From Typha latifolia (lineage: Eukaryota > Streptophyta > Magnoliopsida > Poales > Typhaceae), in assembly GCA_019914945.1 (NCBI GenBank), contig CM034105.1, positions 1,178,001-1,242,000 of the forward strand: a DNA stretch of 64,000 nt, read 5' to 3'. The number at the start of each line of letters is the position of its first letter. The stretch's first letter is position 1. Made by a program: the position numbers and the translations under genes. The notes beneath the pieces were generated by a model. The model was not told where the DNA came from. It searched no databases and saw only the letters and a list, made by a program, of their open reading frames with translations. Below, one piece after another: positions 13,805 to 25,744 of the stretch.

Positions 13805-14737
13805 GGTGGAGACGATGAGAAGACCGAAACCTAGTAGGGGGTTTTAGAAGAAGAAGAGGGTTTTTGGTTATCTTTTGAAGGCGTAGGCAGGGGAGAAGGA
13901 GGTGACCGCTTAGTAAAACGTTCGAAAAGCGGTTTCGCGCCGTGTGTGAAGAGACGGTTCGATGGGTCGTATGCTGGACGGACTGTCGGTTGTCAAAACG
14001 ATCTCCACACATTGCGATTTCTTAGCGGTTAAGCTTTCTGCTAAAACTAATTACCTACTTTAGGTGATCTTCCCAAATACATATTATACATCGTGTAGGT
14101 GATTTCATGCCACGTCGGCACCTTTGAGATGTTCCTCAATAGAACTAACTTAGCATGCGATTAGAGAATTTTAACAAACTAATGGTCTGATTCGGAACGT
14201 GAATCCAAATATAAACCCACTTCTATTACTAACGAATTTTAGGGTCGGATTTAGAACGAACAAATGGGTTAATGGAGTTCGTTACCACCCCCGTAAAGGA
14301 GTGGGCCGGTTAACCAAAAGGAAAATCGACATCAGCTTTACCTTAAAGTTACTCGGTTAAAGTCACAAAACACTTGTGGAAGAAAGCAATGCACGACTCG
14401 TGTATAATATATTAATTAACATGGGATGGCAATAATTGCCGACCGAGAGCAGATTAATTAGGAGGTAATTAGGTTTTCGGTTGCAAACTTCTTAATTATT
14501 AATATTTAATAGAATATGGCTCATCTTAAGACTACAATGTAGAAAAGAAAACTAAGCAAAGAATAATACAGAAAAATCTTCCCAAATAATTTTACAAAAC
14601 AAGTAGTCTAATAATTAAACTGAAGAAAATAAGCAGCTAAAGAGATTAGAACTCACAGCATAATAATTCCAGCAATTTAAGCTTACGATATTTACAATGG
14701 AGCACAAATATATATTATTATCTCAGTGTTGACTAAC
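13805..14737. other. Intergenic: RDR upstream region and DUF761 gene 3' flank
   Basis: About 0.9 kb of non-coding DNA. It should hold the RDR promoter and 5' UTR (minus strand) and the 3' UTR of the DUF761 gene. I saw no clear TATA box close to the RDR start. The ORF running through 13470-14012 is an out-of-frame shadow of RDR exon 1. Confidence 0.6.
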
Positions 14738-15385
14738 TCAACCTCGGAAACTATACTCCGGTGTGTTTGCAACACTCCTCTGTAGCCGGAGCTGCTCGTA
14801 GAACCTCCTGATGAACTCCTCCGCCTCCTGGTCGACGCGGCCGTCCGCCTCCCCCTCCTCTTCCCTGATCGGGAATGGCGAGTCCGTTATCCTCAGCTGC
14901 CTCACCACCGCCGGGCTCTTCCCGAAGCTCCACATCGGCGTCGCCGCCGCCGACTCGGCATCCGACGCCTCAGAATTGAGCATGTCGAACACCTTCGCCA
15001 TCTCGGCGACATCGTAGTCGCTGTACTGGTTAACATTGTTGTTGCGATGGCGATGCTTTCGCCTTTTGAGATGGAACGAGGGATAAGAAGTCGTGTTGCT
15101 GCAACTGAATTCGACCTCGCGAGGATTGGAGAAGGAGAGGTTCGGGTCCATGGAGCGGCAAAAGAAGGCCGAGGCGGCGCTGCTCGTGCCGGAGTAATGG
15201 TCTTGGTGGTGGTGGTGGTGGTGGTGGAAGGTCATCAGATTGCCGAGGGCTTTCCCGGCAATCTTACCACGCTGGAGGAGGAGGTGGAGATCCATCGTCA
15301 GCTTCCTCTTGGAGACGCCTTTCCGTATCATGTAGTACACCACCCGTACCATATGCAAAAGACGCTGGGCTACAGTCGTTTCCAT
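14738..15385 (-). CDS. DUF761 domain protein with poly-His tract, single exon
   Basis: 215 aa. I chose the ATG at 15385 (protein begins METTVAQRLLHMVRVVYYMI), although the frame stays open to 15595, because a TATA-like TTTAAATA lies at 15521-15514 and puts upstream methionines at or before the transcript start. The N-terminal half is basic with a hydrophobic patch, then a run of His near residue 55-65 and a low-complexity basic/Asn middle. The C-terminus (about residues 186-205) carries QEAEEFIRRFYEQLRLQRS, the conserved C-terminal helix of DUF761 (PF05553) plant proteins. Function is not established; the family includes small induced regulators. No intron, frameshift or truncation was seen. 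Confidence 0.85.
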   Translation of the reverse strand: METTVAQRLLHMVRVVYYMIRKGVSKRKLTMDLHLLLQRGKIAGKALGNLMTFHHHHHHHQDHYSGTSSAASAFFCRSMDPNLSFSNPREVEFSCSNTTSYPSFHLKRRKHRHRNNNVNQYSDYDVAEMAKVFDMLNSEASDAESAAATPMWSFGKSPAVVRQLRITDSPFPIREEEGEADGRVDQEAEEFIRRFYEQLRLQRSVANTPEYSFRG

Positions 15386-15513
15386 TGTCGGATTCTGTCC
15401 TTTTTGGCGTTTTTCGGCTCTTTGGAGGGGTTTTGTGGAAAATTTCTGAGAGAGAACGAGGAGAGGAGAAGGAAGTGATGACTTGCAACGAGGAGGAAAG
15501 TGGGGGGGAGAGG

Positions 15514-15521
15514 TATTTAAA
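15514..15521 (-). promoter_or_regulatory. TATA-like box of the DUF761 gene
   Basis: The minus strand reads TTTAAATA about 130 bp upstream of the chosen ATG at 15385. This fits a transcript start near 15485 and excludes the longer upstream ORF start at 15595. Confidence 0.55.
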
Positions 15522-18128
15522 GGGGAAGTAAAGCGACAAGAGGACATTATTGTTAGTGGCGAGGATTTTACTATAAAGTCCTCACGTAGGGACACATCTC
15601 GAAAACGTGGTTTTAGTTAATTGAGATAGTTATTACTAATTACTAATTAGCCTGGGGTTGGCTCGAATGAGTGGTCGACACCTCGCGAGCCACGTGGCGT
15701 CCATATATACACGTTTGCGCCTTAGAGAGTAAGCTAGAAGAGTTCACGAGTAGCTTTACTAGCTACAAACCTGGTGCTATGAAACCAATACCTTGGTTGA
15801 TATAATTAATCGGATTCTACTTAATTACTCCATGGTTGATATAGTTGATTTGAGCATCATGAATTGAATTCATGACCCGCGTAGGGGGACTCTTCAAATG
15901 GAATACCAAGTTTCTCTAATTACACCTCCTCCAAATTAATATGTTTCTTTATTAATTACTCAACCGAGCTAGCTAACCAATGGACCAGAAATTATACACG
16001 TCCGTTGTCTTTTTGGACTCAAAAGGCGAAATTGGATGGCCGAATGGGGGTTGTCACGATAGCAACATATGTCCTTAATGGTGGGCGCATGCAAGAGTAG
16101 CCTCATCGGACCCTAAAAAGCACCAAAGGAGGGAGGCCATAACTTTATGCTAATTAATTACAATTATAATTAATTAATTAATTAATTAGGTGAAGATCAT
16201 ATAAAGTACTACCAAGACTCGACTAATAGAGCTGGAAAATTTTGCTAACTAAGTTGCCTTTGATGTTCATAATTAAGCCCGTATAATGGATAAGCGTTTT
16301 TTAAAAAGATCTAGATATAGTTCTCAATGGCATGCATAAACTTATCCATTAGGAAAGCTTAAAAGGTGAGCCAAAGTGCCCTCCTCTATTATTAACTCAT
16401 TCTTTTTCTCAGTTCTGAAAAATAAAGCAAAAGGAAAAAAAAAAAAGAAAAAAAAAAAGAGAACTCTATCATATGTCCGATTTCCTGTACCTGGCAGACG
16501 TACAAAGAGAACACCCTTTGAGCTGTTGATCAAGGAGTACCACGAAAGTGTACCGGCAGGAGATGGACGACCTAATCATTCATAAAGTTTTGTTGATAAT
16601 TATTGGAATTCTTATACTTACACAGCAAAAAGAATCACTCGTCTTAAATTATATGACAATTTTATATCCAATGTAGCTGAAGATGAACAAAAGTATGAAG
16701 CTATTCTTAGGGGCAATGTTTTAGTGGTAAATATTTGTCATATATTTCCTATAACATCTTCCTTTAGCTTAGTATGTGGGCTATTATACATAGTGAGTGG
16801 TGATCACTTTTGAGCAGCATTATGATATTTGGAACCAGAAGCCCTTTAATTCCTTAACAGCACTCCTCTTTGAAAGATACTAGCTAGCAGCTGTACTAAT
16901 GAGGCAGTCCACATCTAGATGCACTTTAATTGTTACAGACTTTATTAGTCCTCAATTTGATCTTATGATAGTATATATTTTTTTTCTAAGACACACCGGG
17001 AATTATCTGAAACTAACAGAGAAAACCCCCAGCCTGTAAGGATAAGTCTTAAAAATTGCTACTTGATTTGAGTTCCTTTTTTCTTCACTTGCAACGAGAT
17101 AATTAAGAAGTGATTAATTAAAGGGTCGACAGAGATTTTGTAGTAAAGATAAGATCAGAATAAGTGGATATATATTATACTTTTGAGTTTAAAGGATTTG
17201 GACTTTATTATCAGATGGGCAAGCAGAAGAGATGAGGAGGAAGAAGTAAGAGTGGAAAGCAAAAGAAAAGGCTGTGATTTGTGAGAAAGGAAAGAGGGCT
17301 TAATTATTAAATTAGGCAAGTTGGGCAACAACAAATGATAGGAGAGCTTTTAATTAGGGCATTCATGAGACTTTAAACTTAGCCACTCATCCTACCACAC
17401 TTGACCAGTAGCCCAATTATTAATTATTCGGTTACTTGATTGTATATTTGTATGTTGCTCTGATGAGCAATCAATTGGTCGACACCTCAAATCCCACATA
17501 TATGATTTTGAGGGTTTCATGTCACCATCTCCATGGAAATATCAAATAGGTTTTGTGGCCCATAAGATGCAAATGATTAACGTATATATGGCAAACAGAT
17601 TAGATAAGAGTCACAAATAACAGAGCTTTATGAACCATTTGGTCATGTGGCAAAATTTAGTGCTTCTTTTGCTTCTAATGGATAAATATATGTTGGATAA
17701 TTTTTCTCACACCAATTCCCTGTAAGTTGAATCCTAAGAGATGTGCACGACACCAGAAACTATAATTAAATGAGAGGAAAAACAAAAACCAATATCTTAC
17801 TCAATCTCATCCATACTGTTCTAGTGGCTGAGACACCAAGTTCCTTGGAACAATAGGACAAGATTGCAAATATAGAAAGCAAATGTTTTCAACATTTCAA
17901 CTAAGCTGCACTTATTATTTACAATCTGTTACCCTTTTCTTTTATTTTTTGCTTTTGAGGAATGCATTTATACAAACGTTGATTTCACAAGTTAGCAATG
18001 CCCAAATGTGAAGAAAATAATAAAGACACGGTAGAGATCAATGGATTCAGATGAATGCGAGAAAGGTCCAGGTTTGCCAGGAAGTTTGCAATTAGAAGCT
18101 GTTTGCACCATTTGCATTGTTATCTCCA
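15522..18128. other. Intergenic, AT-rich
   Basis: 2.6 kb between the DUF761 promoter and the 3' end of the lipase gene. It holds a (TAAT)n run at about 16169-16188, an A/G-rich tract at 16423-16461 and a coding-like remnant at 16586-16813 (separate entry). Nothing else recognisable. Confidence 0.6.
16586..16813 (+). pseudogene. Unidentified coding-like remnant
   Basis: An open frame of about 75 codons without its own convincing ATG reads like real protein rather than AT-rich noise: NSYTYTAKRITRLKLYDNF at the start, then an acidic stretch ending AEDEQKYEAILRG. Just upstream, in another frame (about 16500-16580), a second protein-like stretch ends ELLIKEYHESVPAGDGRPN before a stop. I do not recognise the family. 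It is most likely a fragment of a decayed gene or element. I saw no splice sites joining it to neighbours. Confidence 0.3.
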
Positions 18129-21100
18129 TTAGTTTCTCTGCTGTAACATCCTCTCCATCCAGTTGATGATATCACTGCCTATTTCATCACGCTCGGGCTC
18201 AAAGAGAAGGTCGTGTAAGAAGCCCTCATAGAGCCTAATGTCTTTGTATATTGAGGCAGCCTCATTGTAAAGATCTTGAGAAGCCAACGGATCTGTCACC
18301 AGATCCGCGGTTCCATGCAGAACCAGGAACGGAACGGTGATCGATTTCAGGTTTTGCATAAGATAAGATGATATCCTTAGAATCTCATGGCCTGTCCTAA
18401 CCCTTATTGGCCCAGTGTAAACCAGAGGATCAGAGTATTTAGCTAGCATAGCAGCAGGATCCCTTGACACAGGAATGCCTCTCTTGTTGGCTCCCTTGAA
18501 TTGGAACTTGGGGGCTACAATTGAAAATATAGGTGCCACAGCCTGCAAAATAGCAATCAATGTGTTATCACATTCTTATTCAATGGGAAAAATATCAACT
18601 TCGATATTGTTACATGACATCAGCACCACAGGCGTGTGTGTTTTGATCCTTTTATCCAAATGGTGCTTCACGGGCAACAGTTAAATAGAAAGATGGCATA
18701 TAAAACAAATATACAGAAGAAATAGTGAAATACTAATACAGGAAAATGTCACATATGAGGATAGTGTAACAAGGATTTACCCCCACAATAGGATGAGCCG
18801 GTTTTACCCGCAATGCTGGTGAGGTTAGTATAATTCCTTCCAGCATGGATTCAATATGAGGATAGGAAGCTGCCTGTGAAATTCTAACTAGAGATGAGCC
18901 AAGAAACAAGGACAGTCTAGAAACTGAAGTTCCAAAACAAAATCTCTTTAGATGAACTACCTTTAGAACCACAGCTCCACCAGTAGAGTGACCAAAGAGG
19001 AAACATGGAATGCCAGGATTATCCGATTTGACTTTCTCCAGGACCATTCCCTATTAATTGACAGAGGAAACAATCAGTACTGATTGCCAACCAGAATGAT
19101 CAAATAATCAGTTATAATGCCTAATAATCATCGGACAATAGAAAAAAAAAACTTACTATGTCCTCCACAACATAATCTAATGAAGGTACATATCCGTGCA
19201 ATCCATCACTACCACCGTGGCCTGTCAAAAAACAAGATACATCTGGTTGTTTTTTAATCTTATAATGAAATTTTATGTGATTTGTGTTTCTGACTAGAAT
19301 AAATTCACAAGGATATCAAACCAGAATAAGGATCTAGCAATCAAAACTAGAGTTCGATAGATTCAATGGAAACTGAAAGGAGGTCTGGTCAAGAGTCAAG
19401 ACAAAAGGTTACAAACAAGGACCTTATGTAACTTGCCATGGATTAAGATGAATATAGAACATCTAAAATTTATAATGCATATTGATGGTTTATGTTTTCC
19501 TAAACCAAACAGTAAAGAACATAACTCAGTAAAAGTAAGAAAACAAAAAAAATATTTGAGCATTGGGGATCATCATCTCTCCAATTATGCATGACGAGAG
19601 ATTATTTGTAGAAAACAGAAGGAAAAGATGAGAATTCTTTTCTAAGAAATCTAGAGTTGATGATGCTAGAATATTTTTTTGCACATCAGGTAGCAGAATT
19701 ATTTCCAAGATAAATAATCTCCACTAACACCCCTTCCATCTGAGAATACTTAATCTTGGTTCTTTGTCGACATAAAGCCAACTGCTGGGATAAATTGGGA
19801 AGGGAACCTGCAAGCACATAAAAAAGTTGGAAGTAAAAAAAAAAAAAACCCCACCTATCCAATCCATTGCATATACTCCAAAGTTGCATGATGTTAGCTG
19901 CTCCGCAAAATGTGCATATCTTCCACTGACAAGAAGGTCAAGATGCAATCAGATAAGATTCTATATAAGTTGACAGTGTTGCTTTGGTGTGGGAATCTTT
20001 TGCAATTAGCTAATTGTTTAGACATGTCCAAATGAGAAGTATGGAATAGAGGAAAAGGCAAACGTCAATAACGGAGTCAGACAGACTGATGGTCTTCACA
20101 GGATTAACGTGAGTAACCCAAACTAATTTTGATAGTTCATTCTACTTTTTTGTTAACCATTTCTCACGCAAAATAAAAAAATGGAACAAAAGCTACAATA
20201 TTTGACAAGTTCATGAATCAATTACCTGTGCTCATTGAGACCATGAAGAATCAGCAAAATGCCCCTACAATTGACAACAAGAGAGAGAATCTGTAAACGA
20301 TGTCTCATACAACTCATAAACCAAATAACTAATATCTTTGCAGAACAATTCTGAAAAGGAAATAAGGCAACTATTTAACACACACGAGCATGCAATAACA
20401 AGTAATGTCCGTACACAATATTGTTAGAAATAATAGAATGAACTAGATATGCAGGATCATCTGTTAGATTGTTAACTCCCTAGGAGGGAGCAAGCCTCAT
20501 GTACCGAATCTTAATAGTTAATAACTTAATATGATCAAAATCTTAAAAAGTGCTAGTTGTATAATAACTTTTTGTGAATAAAGGAAGATGCTATAATGGG
20601 ATAAAGTATGATTTATCTAATACTCTCCGACGCACAGGGTTCTCAATGGCCAGCACAAAGACATTAGTGCATCATGTGTGTTAGTCTAAGCTGTCCGACT
20701 GAAGTCTAATCAGGAATACGTAAAGTACGCATGAATCTAGAAAAATAGTGACATGCAGAAAAATTGTCACGAATAGCTTTTGAAGTCCTTTGCCCCCAAA
20801 ACTAATATAAGTTTTGATGATTTACGAGGAAAGTACTAAACTACATAAATCTTCTGGTTTTAGGATCAAATTATGTATGACTTAAAGGTCCAAAACCTTG
20901 CTACAAGCTAGCAACGTAACTTTTGCAGTCCACCATCTATTAACAAGGTGTTTCACAAGGGATGTTCTTCCTTGTCATACATGCAAGACTTCACTTTTCT
21001 TCATTTCTACATCTTTACATTGTCAAATTTCTCGATGCACTTAAACCTTCAAAATAAGGCATATCATAAAATAAGTTTAATCAAGTACAGTCTACTTTCA

Positions 21101-21892
21101 CTCTTCAGGCGCCTTCAAAGAATCAAAGGGGGGTAAATAGGAAAGGTAAGATAACACCGACAAAACAATAATCTGGAAATAAGACAACTTTTGTAAGAAA
21201 TTGTTCTGCTCACATATCAAAATAAATCCGCCAATCGTAAAATAAAAGTTCTAATTTTAGCTCTTTTAAGCTCCCAAAATCATCAATTCCTACGATTCAA
21301 TATTTCAACACCCAAAACCAATAGGAGCATAGAGTGTGATTGTTTTCCACGACTTCGAATCAATCGACTGGAATTGAAGCTGATATATATAATTCTCCAA
21401 ATACTAATCAAGAGAGCATGAGTCTTAACCCTATAATCGGATCGAAGCTCACCTCATGTCCCCCGTCGTCGCCGGGAGCCACGATCGACAGAAGAGCGCG
21501 TTCCTTCTGGGTCCCACTAGCTCGAAAGTTTCCCACCTACACCTCCCTCCGCCGGTGCCGTCCGACGATCCCATCATATCCACTGCCTCCGCGAGCGCCT
21601 TCCGCCTCCTCGCGTCCTCCTCCTCCGCCGCTCTCCATCTCTTCCTCAACCCCCCTCCTCTCCGACTCCCCGAAGAGACCAGCGCTGCCGCTCCCGCAGC
21701 CGAGGAAGACGAAGACTTAGAGCTCCGGCGGCGAACAAGGACGAAGAACCAGAGGACGATGGACTGGAGGAAGACGAAGAGGCGCACGAATGTTCTATGC
21801 GACGGGAGTGATTGCCCTATGTTCCTGACGACCGGAATTATGCGGCCGCTCGCACCGGACGTCAGCTCTTCGACCGGTACGATTCGCTCCAT
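18129..21892 (-). CDS. Alpha/beta hydrolase, monoacylglycerol lipase / caffeoylshikimate esterase-like, 7 exons
   Basis: Predicted serine hydrolase of the Hydrolase_4 family that cleaves ester bonds in monoacylglycerols or related acyl esters. Exons: 21892-21453, 20264-20226 (39 nt), 19925-19855, 19221-19157, 19050-18961, 18873-18781, 18542-18129; all GT-AG, phases close, 403 aa. I took the ATG at 21892 (protein starts MERIVPVEELTSGASGRI) as start. A hydrophobic segment at residues 35-53 followed by arginines suggests an N-terminal membrane anchor. The oxyanion motif HGLNEHSGRY begins at residue 154. Nucleophile Ser227 sits in GHSTGG. Acid Asp346 is in HGTADLVTD and base His376 in GFLHDLLFE. 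DWIGHGGSDGLHGYVPSLDY spans exons 3-4. The gene looks intact. Substrate cannot be told from sequence; the closest plant relatives are annotated both as MAGL and as CSE-like. Confidence 0.92.
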
Positions 21893-23020
21893 GGTTTGTA
21901 TCTTCTCTCTTCGCGCAACCGAATTCTTCTCCGAGAGGAAGGAGGACAAATGGATAATGGTTACTATTATTTAATTCACTACAATGAAATTTCTTCTTTT
22001 ATTTCAAAGTAATCCTTCTTCTACATATTCAGAAATCGAGCACGCAACATTGCCTTCCGCTACTATAGAGTATAGACCTCTTTCCCTGCTCTATGAGGAA
22101 TTGCTATTTCACACACTGCAGGAATTTACAACACCACCATTGCGTGCCAGTCTTTCAGTGGCTGTATGTCTACGCGCTTGTGCTGTTTCAGCATGACACG
22201 TGGAGGGTTTGGGTTACTGATGCGCTGGTCCTCGTTTTTTTCATTTTTATTTTAGTTGGTTGCGTTGGACTTAGGTGGATCAGTCACGTCACAGCTGACG
22301 GAGGAAGGGCGTGGTTCGTGATCAAAGGGGGCATCGGGTTGATCCGAACCGTTGATTAGATCAATTTGGATAGATAACTGCGATCCTTATCCGAGATCTC
22401 ATTACTTCCCTATGTAATCCTAATGTGGCCGTTAACCGTTGTAGGCTCTGTTTGAGACCTGCAGTTTGCAACGTCACTCTACATCCGTACGCGATGATAC
22501 TTCTCTTCTGGAGCAGTTAATTTAAGAAAGAGAGAGAGGGACAATCTTTTTAGTCCAATTCTAATTAGAATGGGCTCTTCTTGGGCTTGGAGGTATTCAT
22601 TCAGCCCATGCAAACAAAGTAATGGCACCTCTACAAATTTATGGAAAACACTGTATGTTTTATAGCTCTTCTTCCGTATCAAATACTTAATAAGAGTATA
22701 ATAAGAATAATCGGTTCAACATGCGATTACTTATTTTTAAATTATATTTTTAGTTTAAAAACATAGTACATTTTTGTATGTATATTCTTCTAAAAATATC
22801 TTATTATATGCATACTCTTATAAAAAAAATTATTTGGATATATACCTTTCAAAGTTAATATTTGACTATATTATATACCTTCTAAAAATCTCTTCTTTAC
22901 ATATATACACATATGTTAACGAGTTATTTTGCATGTAGACCCTCAAATTTTTTTTATGTATGTATATATTCTTTTAAATTTTATTTTTATATGTATATCA
23001 TTCATGATTTTTTTTTTTTA

Positions 23021-23536
23021 CAATTATATTATGTTGGTAATTTATCAAATAAAAAATATGTATACTCTTAATTGAGAGTAATGTGTATATATCAGAATAA
23101 GGGTATCGATGACTTTTAATAATTAACTTAATAAAAGTTAATTAAATTCTATTTCCTCAATTATATACATATATCTTATATGTTTAAGATTAATTTAAAC
23201 TAAAATTTGATAACATATAAAGATAAAGAATTAAATTTAAATAGAAGTCTATCTCTTATAGAGATAAAGAATCCAATTTAAACCATCATAATATTAAAAG
23301 ATATATCTTATAATCAATGCTTAATCATATCTATCACATCTAAAGGCTAAAAGAGATAAATCTTAATAGAATTAAAGAACGTGTAACTTGGGAGTTAGGC
23401 GTAGGTAATCTAACTTTCTTAAATAACTAATATGTCATTGTTTAGGTAATGTGGTGTAAAACTGGTATGAGAAAACTGATTATTATAGCTATTATATTAA
23501 AATTATAAATTTTAGAAAGCTACTGAAGTATTTGCC
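23021..23536 (+). repeat. Dispersed repeat A, copy 1
   Basis: About 516 bp, AT-rich and non-coding, similar in the same orientation to 36388-36974. Shared blocks include CAATTATATTAT at the left end, GAGAGTAATGT..ATATAT, AATAAGGGTAT, and GAAGTATTTGCC at the right end. Confidence 0.75.
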
Positions 23537-24293
23537 TTATTATCATCATGTACATCCTACCATATTTATTATTATTATTTTTTTAATCCTACATTTTGTT
23601 TCTAATGCCTCGAACATGTTAGTTTTCTAGATGAAAGATAAAAATAGGGGCGATAAAAAAATATAAAAAAAATAGAAATAGGAACTAGATTTTAAGGTTA
23701 CATGCAGAGTATTTTTAATTTTTATATTAAAAATAATAAAATATTTCATATTCCATGCTATGGTTGTATTAAAATTAACAGAAGATACCTTTTAGACATT
23801 AAAAGAAAAATATAGGTGACATAAATATTCATATGTAGAGTGTTAATGCGATAATAAAGGCAACACTATGATGTTTTAATAAATTTCTCAAAAAATTATT
23901 TCAAAAAATGTAGTCAATTTTACGCATAGTAAAAGAAAAAAAACACCACAAAAGGTTAAGCCTTTAAACTTGCCACATATCCATCTGAGGCTGGCTTCGG
24001 GAAAGAGAAGCCAGCATGCATGCATATATGCTCTTGAAGTAATTAAAGGGCACCTTACTCACAGTAACAACGAATTTGATTCTTTTCCACACCAAGTCCA
24101 AGTTCATTGTGTATATATCCAAATGCCATGCAGCCATGCAGTGTGAACGCGCCACCCAAAAAGAAAGGCACACGTCCCTAGGTTTCATGTGATTATTACG
24201 TACCTCTCTCTCTCTTCCACTCGCCACCTCACTCTTATCTCTTTCTCTCTGCATTAATGCTCTAATGATGCCATTCACTTGACCACTCATCAA

Positions 24294-24330
<37 letters not shown>

Positions 24331-25079
24331 GCACAGTACGCATCAGGCTTCACGTGATTTCTTCTCCTTTTCTAAGATTCAAGGTATCTCATGGTTGAGA
24401 GAAAACCATGTCGTTATGTACTCCATCCACTCATGTTATGATTCAGAGAAGAGCATGCATGCATGGCCAGAACAGTTCGACGCGTGAATCTACCTATTTC
24501 GTATTACCCTTAACTAGCTAACTTTCTACAATTATTACGCTGCAAGTTGCTAATACCATTTGGTCAAGTTAAAAAGTTTATTTCAACCAACAACCATCTA
24601 GAGTGAACAATAAACTCCTAATCCTTAGAGAATTGAATTCTAAAAGACATTAAGACGTATTAGTATTGTTGCTATATATATATATACATATAATACATCC
24701 ACTTGCAAATTCTTATGGTCCAGGGAAGAGTGTTGTCATCTCTGAGGAGATATATGCTGATCATATAAACTAGTTAACAATCACATCAACTTCACGTGCA
24801 TGCAATAGAATTGCACAAGACCTGGCTCACAGATTTGTTTGAACCTGTTGGCTATAATCCGCTGATGAGGTTAAGAATGCTGGAAAGCCAATATGTTGAT
24901 GTGCATGTCTTCATTGCCATAGATCAACAATTCGCTAATAAACGAAATATGTTGTTTCTAACAAATCTTCATGAGAAATCTAGTGCTTTCAAGTGTCCTC
25001 TATCTTTAACTTTATCACGAGGATGCTTGTGGTCCACATGAAGTACACTTTTTAGGCTCACTGAATGGCACACAACTAG

Positions 25080-25087
25080 TATAAATA
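25080..25087 (+). promoter_or_regulatory. TATA box of DUF1677-A
   Basis: TATAAATA about 90 bp before the ATG at 25178. It makes the earlier in-frame ATG at 25097, only 10 bp downstream of the box, unlikely to be transcribed. Confidence 0.7.
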
Positions 25088-25177
25088 AGCCCTACTGTGA
25101 CCTACATGGTATTACTATCTAGTTCTCTTGCTACACTAATAGCACACACTGTTCCTAAAGCTGAGAGTTCAACAGCC

Positions 25178-25744
25178 ATGGCACCCAGTGGAGAAACCCT
25201 AATCATGTCCTTCTCGCGCAACAGCTTCGACAAGCCTCAGAAGTCCCGTAGGCTCTCGATAGAGGGACTCCAACGGGCGATGTCCGATCTCTCCTTTGAT
25301 CTAAGCAAAGAGGCCATGGACGTGAAACTTACACCTATATCGGAGGTGGAGGACGCCAAGTGTGAGTGCTGTGGCATGTCTGAGGAGTGCACGCTGGACT
25401 ACATCCGGCGCGTGAGGGAGAAGTTCTCCGGTAAGTGGATATGTGGGCTGTGCTCGGAGGCGGTGAAGGAAGAGGTGGAGAAGAACGGCGGAAGGAGAGC
25501 CGAGGCCCTTGATACACACATGAGCGTGTGTTCAAGGTTTAACAGGATAGGAAGGACTCATCCAGTTCTCTTCCAAGCTGATGCCATGAGGGAGATACTA
25601 AGGAAGTCTTCGAGGATTGCAAGGTCCAAGTCTAATAGCCCTAGAGAGAAGGAGGTCAATGCAAAGAAAGGTGGCATCACAAGGAGCTCAAGCTGCATTC
25701 CTGCCATAACAAAAGATATCAAGGATAGAACACTGACCAAATGA
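25178..25744 (+). CDS. DUF1677 family protein (copy A), single exon
   Basis: 188 aa; start chosen at 25178 from the TATA box position (the frame is open from 25097). The domain spans about residues 60-160: CECCGMSEECT (Cys62, 64, 65, 71), then GKWICGLCSEAVKEE (Cys89, 92) and a C-terminal block with SRFNRIGRTHP and DAMREILRKSS. DUF1677 (PF07911) is a plant-specific family without assigned biochemical function; the regularly spaced cysteines suggest, but do not prove, metal binding. The N-terminus is Ser-rich and basic, with RRLSIEGLQRAMSDLS; the C-terminus is basic and Ser-rich. A paralogue lies 9 kb downstream on the same strand (34475-35125). Confidence 0.88.
   Translation: MAPSGETLIMSFSRNSFDKPQKSRRLSIEGLQRAMSDLSFDLSKEAMDVKLTPISEVEDAKCECCGMSEECTLDYIRRVREKFSGKWICGLCSEAVKEEVEKNGGRRAEALDTHMSVCSRFNRIGRTHPVLFQADAMREILRKSSRIARSKSNSPREKEVNAKKGGITRSSSCIPAITKDIKDRTLTK

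Larger units (their letters stand above)
21893..25177. other. Shared upstream region of the divergent lipase and DUF1677-A genes
   Basis: 3.3 kb. It holds the upstream regions of the lipase (minus) and DUF1677-A (plus). From about 22700 to 23950 it is very AT-rich and includes dispersed repeat A copy 1. A (CT)n microsatellite lies at 24301-24329. The 81-codon ORF at 24796-25041 has no recognisable features and is left out. Confidence 0.6.

Noticed and set aside
13470..14012. 180-codon minus-strand ORF with Arg/Ser/Pro-rich product
   Set aside because: Out-of-frame shadow of RDR exon 1 extended into the GC-rich promoter; the RDR frame explains the region.
14751..15478. Long ORFs opposite or out of frame to the DUF761 gene
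   Set aside because: GC-rich shadow frames; only the 14738-15385 frame has a family motif and a start placed sensibly after a TATA box.
24796..25041. 81-codon plus-strand ORF upstream of DUF1677-A
   Set aside because: It begins with ATG but ends before the DUF1677-A TATA box, has no recognisable motif, and lies in promoter sequence.
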